From positions 1-45,685 of the forward strand of contig QNCM01000009.1 of assembly GCA_003644505.1 (NCBI GenBank): a stretch of DNA of 45,685 bases, read 5' to 3'. Position numbers and translations under genes: made by a program. Shown here one piece after another: positions 42,728 through 45,685 of the stretch. The DNA comes from Candidatus Makaraimicrobium thalassicum (GTDB taxonomy: Bacteria > Omnitrophota > Gorgyraeia > Tantalellales > Tantalellaceae). Each line of letters starts with the position of its first letter. Position 1 is the first letter of the stretch. The notes under the pieces were generated by a model. The model worked only from the letters and a program-made list of their open reading frames with translations, did no database searches and was not told the origin of the DNA.

Positions 42728-44833
42728 TTATCTCATCATAAATAATTGGAAAATAAGAAAAACAATGACAATGATCGAAACTACTATAAAAAAACTCCTT
42801 GAAAAGGTTGAAGAATATCCAAATTGTTTTAAGAATTTACCTATTGAATCCCTCTTTTCCTTTCGAGCTCGTTTCGGTAATCCGGGAATGTGCGTAAAAA
42901 GCCGTCCAAGTGCTATGCTGAGGCGCATGCGCACATTGATAGCCCAGCCCGATGCTTCCAAAAGAATGCTCATATCCCGCCTTCGGATCTTTACAAAACC
43001 TGCGATCATGCCGGGCAATATAACGATCACTATGATGCCCAGTAAAACACCCAGTACATGACTCAGTTTTACCTGGGATAAGGCCTTGATAATATAAGCG
43101 AACGCTGAACCAAGGGCGGCGATAGCGATACCTCCGCCTAACAGAAGATCCCGCGCGGCACCTGACGTAGTAGGTACAGCCATAGTCGTCTGGATCTTCT
43201 CTTCGCGGACTTTACTTAATTTATCGACCTGCGCCTTCAGAAAATCGCTTACTTGTCTGCAAGGAGCGGTTACTGATTCCCAAATGCTGATCGGATTAAC
43301 CACAATATCCTTAACCTCCGCGTCCCATTCGCAACCATCGGTGCTAAAAAATATGCCCCGTTTCCCAACACGGAGCTCTCCAATGTTGCTTGAAGTCACG
43401 GGGGCTACAATATTAAATGCGATTTCGCGGTCCTGGCGGCCTGTCACCTCCAAATACAACAGACACATATAACTTTTTTCTGACCTGATTTTATGTGCCT
43501 GTACATCCTGAACTTTCATGGTAAACATTATTTCTCTCCCATCGATCACTAATGTACCTGCCTCAAAAAGCGCGCGAATGCCCGGATCGTAGAGATTCGC
43601 GAAACTCACAAAATTGTTGGCCAGTTCCAATAGCCATCGCTGATAAAGAATAAGTTTTTCTGCTGTAAGAATTTGACTTAGTTCATCCGCGACACTCCTG
43701 TCTTTGTCAATAAGTTCGTTTACCCGTTCCCTGTACTGTCCCTGAAGATATTTGCGGAGCGAATCATCACCCAATTTCTCAACAGCGCCGCCCTGTTTAC
43801 TTTCTACGTAGGCCCGGTATGGAGCAAATATAGTTTTTACTTTTTCCCACTGCTGCCGTGTCAATTGCTTGACATCCTCTCCAATCGCACGCTTGAAAAC
43901 TTTATCTCTCAACTCGAGTAACCGCTCTCTATAGAGAGTATTGATCGCGCTGGTAAAGTCCAACATACCTTCCGGATCAACCTTACCAAGCGGGGCATTC
44001 ATAAGTCGATTTCTTAAAACTTCCGGATCCGCAAAATCAATTTCTTCCAGTTCTTTTTGTCGAAGCTGCATCTGGACTGCCGCCCGTTCATCAAACCCGA
44101 CCATGGCACATTGGGTAAAATACTGATCTATCTTCTCCTCCAGATCAGCCACTAACTGATATAGGTGCGGAGTATCGTTCCCCCATGGCATAACATCCGT
44201 AGACTCTTTTCCGGCAGGGACATTACCTTTTTCTTTCCAGACAAGGTATGTTTCTGCCGTATGAAAAAAGTCTTCAAGCTCTTTTTTGCCGACACCCGGT
44301 CTGTTGCTGGCATCCATTGTAGAGCCAACCGTATCCATAATGGACGAAATAAATTGCGCGAGATCGGCGTCAGCAACCGCCTCAGGAGGCACAACGCCGT
44401 CTCCGTTATTCGCGGCATTCGCTATGATACTCCTGGCGTCACGAACCTGCTGCAAGCTGATCTCTTTTGCCTGCGGCACTCCAAGATTATTTAGAATAAA
44501 CTCTGCTGTCTTTCGCAACTCCTGACCTTCGACATGGCTGGTGTCAATATCGTCAAGTCTGAGAACATCGGTACCTTCTGATAAATGGCTGCGACCGGCA
44601 AGCATCCGATATAACCAGGATTGTGCTTCCTTGAGTTCACGCGTCCGTATGCGGCCATTCTTATCCATATCTACATGAGAAAGAAATACGCGGTCACAAT
44701 CAAGATTATCGATCGGAACGCTTGTAGCAGCCCAAAGAGCTTCATTAAGTGTCTGAATTTTCCCTAAATCATGCGCATCCTGGATCTTCAATTGGTGACT
44801 GCCTCCATATCTTTTAAATACAAGCTCTGCCAT
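42728..44833 (-). CDS. EF-hand membrane protein, unknown function
   Basis: The 701 residues show a large soluble N-terminal part and three hydrophobic helices near 568-588, 600-622 and 680-700. A canonical EF-hand loop is at 55-66 (D-M-D-K-N-G-R-I-R-T-R-E). Two degenerate loops follow, N-N-G-D-G-V-V-P-P-E near 147-157 and D-A-S-N-R-P-G-V-G-K-K-E near 180-191, so calcium binding is likely in at least the first. The middle (220-440) is charged and helical, possibly coiled coil. No signal peptide is seen at the N terminus. AAGGAG precedes the ATG. A small membrane protein lies 53 bp upstream on the same strand. No known family is recognised. Confidence 0.8.
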   Translation of the reverse strand: MAELVFKRYGGSHQLKIQDAHDLGKIQTLNEALWAATSVPIDNLDCDRVFLSHVDMDKNGRIRTRELKEAQSWLYRMLAGRSHLSEGTDVLRLDDIDTSHVEGQELRKTAEFILNNLGVPQAKEISLQQVRDARSIIANAANNGDGVVPPEAVADADLAQFISSIMDTVGSTMDASNRPGVGKKELEDFFHTAETYLVWKEKGNVPAGKESTDVMPWGNDTPHLYQLVADLEEKIDQYFTQCAMVGFDERAAVQMQLRQKELEEIDFADPEVLRNRLMNAPLGKVDPEGMLDFTSAINTLYRERLLELRDKVFKRAIGEDVKQLTRQQWEKVKTIFAPYRAYVESKQGGAVEKLGDDSLRKYLQGQYRERVNELIDKDRSVADELSQILTAEKLILYQRWLLELANNFVSFANLYDPGIRALFEAGTLVIDGREIMFTMKVQDVQAHKIRSEKSYMCLLYLEVTGRQDREIAFNIVAPVTSSNIGELRVGKRGIFFSTDGCEWDAEVKDIVVNPISIWESVTAPCRQVSDFLKAQVDKLSKVREEKIQTTMAVPTTSGAARDLLLGGGIAIAALGSAFAYIIKALSQVKLSHVLGVLLGIIVIVILPGMIAGFVKIRRRDMSILLEASGWAINVRMRLSIALGRLFTHIPGLPKRARKEKRDSIGKFLKQFGYSSTFSRSFFIVVSIIVIVFLIFQLFMMR

Positions 44834-44886
44834 TGTCGACTCCTTTTTTACTCACGTTATTTCGTACTATTCTATACTGCCAAGGG

Positions 44887-45132
44887 TCATCGCAAAACAT
44901 CGGCCAATTCTTTATAGTAAAGCATCAATTTTTCGAAAACCTTGATCGTTTCCTGTGTCATCCAGACGGTCAAAATGATCACGGCTACAGAGATCAATAC
45001 CTTCAGATACAATTTCGTCCGGGGCCTGAACCATAAAAGGAATAGCCCCAGCGGCCCGAAACAAAGAATCGCGCCCACTATTACCCAGGGCCTATAAAAC
45101 CATTTTTTCTCCTCTTCCCGGATGGTTTCCAT
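44887..45132 (-). CDS. small two-helix membrane protein
   Basis: The start at 45132 (M-E-T-I-R-E-E-E-K-K-W-F-Y-R-P-W) has AAAGGATAAA upstream; the open frame to 45228 is AT-rich and unlike a protein. The 81 residues have two membrane helices, W-V-I-V-G-A-I-L-C-F-G-P-L-G-L-F-L-L-W-F and Y-L-K-V-L-I-S-V-A-V-I-I-L-T-V-W-M, joined by a short R-P-R-T-K loop. The pattern is common among small bacterial inner-membrane proteins of unknown role. It precedes the EF-hand gene and may be co-transcribed with it. Confidence 0.65.
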   Translation of the reverse strand: METIREEEKKWFYRPWVIVGAILCFGPLGLFLLWFRPRTKLYLKVLISVAVIILTVWMTQETIKVFEKLMLYYKELADVLR

Positions 45133-45211
45133 TTTATCCTTTCGGTTCAATAAAACGTTTATACAATACCTTAAACAAAAAATCTCTTCAACATATTTTA
45201 TTACAAACTGA

Positions 45212-45229
45212 AATGACAAAACTGTCATT
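45212..45229. promoter_or_regulatory. small perfect inverted repeat, possible operator
   Basis: AATGACA (45212-45218) and TGTCATT (45223-45229) flank a 4-nt spacer in AT-rich DNA upstream of the small membrane-protein gene. It could be a regulator site; no clear promoter was found beside it. Confidence 0.3.
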
Positions 45230-45270
45230 CTATTATGGCAACTCTTCTCTTATATATACGTCCAAATCAC

Positions 45271-45685
45271 TACTGTCCGGTTATAAGTTAAATAATAACA
45301 ACTGGTTACAAGAATCACTTGTTTTAATTTGTAGATCATACCCCGCAAGTGCCTGTAAAATGGGGGTTTTCTCGAAAACTGTAACACTCAAAATCTGTAA
45401 TATTGTGTAAAGGCTTTGCTCTATTTTTAGTTGTTTTCCCGTTTTTTGATAATCGCGATTAGCACGTAAATCGAAATTGCTCTCCAAATTTGAGTTTTCA
45501 CTGCGTTCTCGGATGTTCCGAAGAACGCTTTTATTCTCAAATGTTGCTTGATCCATTTGAAAAATAGTTCTACTTGCCAGCGGCATTTGTAAAGTTGTGC
45601 TATGGTTATTGCCGGAAGACTGAAATTGTTTGTTAAGAATGTGGGATATTTCTGTGTTTCTGAATCGAAATACCGGATACGGCGA
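45271..45685 (-). mobile_element. IS4-family insertion sequence, partial
   Basis: The right part of an insertion sequence enters from the window edge. The transposase stop abuts CCGGACAGTA (minus strand, 45280-45271), which probably is or lies near the terminal inverted repeat. The other end is outside the window, so the boundaries and any target duplication cannot be checked. Confidence 0.7.
45281..45685 (-). pseudogene. IS4-family transposase, C-terminal part, frameshifted
   Basis: One frame from the window edge reads P-A-I-T-I-A-Q-L-Y-K-C-R-W-Q-V-E-L-F-F-K, containing the IS4 signature Y-x2-R-x3-E-x6-K with the catalytic Glu of the DDE triad, and continues to I-A-I-I-K-K-R-E-N-N with a stop at 45427-45429. 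The expected continuation, I-E-Q-S-L-Y-T-I-L-Q-I-L-S-V-T-V-F-E-K-T-P, is in the next frame and ends at 45281. One frameshift near 45430-45450, next to an A6 run, splits the protein. The copy is probably inactive unless the shift is a sequencing error or programmed. Confidence 0.82.

Noticed and set aside
45427-45450. Programmed frameshift in the IS4 transposase
   Set aside because: IS4-family transposases are normally made from a single frame; an A6 run is present but no stimulatory structure is evident, so decay or a sequencing error is more likely.

Overview
The window looks like chromosome from an anaerobic, Gram-negative-type bacterium, probably an uncultured lineage; Omnitrophota or a neighbouring phylum is my guess, not something the sequence proves. 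Support: a single-chain pyruvate:ferredoxin oxidoreductase, lipid-A-type LAB_N and ArnT-like envelope genes, secreted and lipoprotein signal peptides, and many small RNA-chaperone genes. About nine tenths of the genes lie on the minus strand. I saw no rRNA, tRNA or CRISPR array.

Layout: 1-5 kb holds the start of a DUF72 gene, nifJ and a polytopic membrane protein. 5-12 kb holds recR-dnaX, a secreted protein translationally coupled to a GT4 glycosyltransferase, a ROK sugar kinase, and an AdoMet decarboxylase/aminopropyltransferase fusion. 12-17 kb holds an RRM protein behind a long leader, then a PTS-type module (HTH-EIIA, EIIA, CPA2 antiporter, PII-like protein) beside a frameshifted antiporter-EIIA relic. 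17-20 kb holds metE behind a cobalamin riboswitch with its terminator. 20-26 kb holds a PilZ protein, an ATP-grasp enzyme paired with a lysine-ketoglutarate-reductase-like enzyme, a flavin reductase, a patatin, an alpha/beta hydrolase and a truncated HlyIII-like protein.

26.3-27.2 kb is a decayed patch: a glycerol kinase pseudogene, a DUF1667 fragment, a MITE-like element and dispersed repeats. 27.2-32.6 kb is a tight minus-strand operon of poorly understood genes (flavin disulfide-reductase-like enzyme, methyltransferase, DUF89, His-rich membrane protein, Cys-rich mini-protein, radical SAM enzyme, serine hydrolase). 33-35.5 kb is the only substantial plus-strand operon: GT39, a DPM1-like GT2 and LAB_N, a likely polyprenyl-phosphate-sugar pathway for envelope decoration. 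35.5-42.5 kb is rich in RNA and cold-adaptation functions: RRM protein, DEAD-box helicase, TypA/BipA and two cold-shock proteins, plus a nitronate-monooxygenase-like enzyme and a HI0933 flavoprotein. The end holds an EF-hand membrane protein and a broken IS4-type transposase.

The most interesting items are the 27-32.6 kb operon, the PTS/PII/antiporter module with 10-bp-phased promoter repeats, the matching terminator-like hairpins in the typA and csp leaders, the animal-spermine-synthase-like fusion, and a family of CCCGGG-centred palindromes. All functional statements come from reading motifs; no database search was run.
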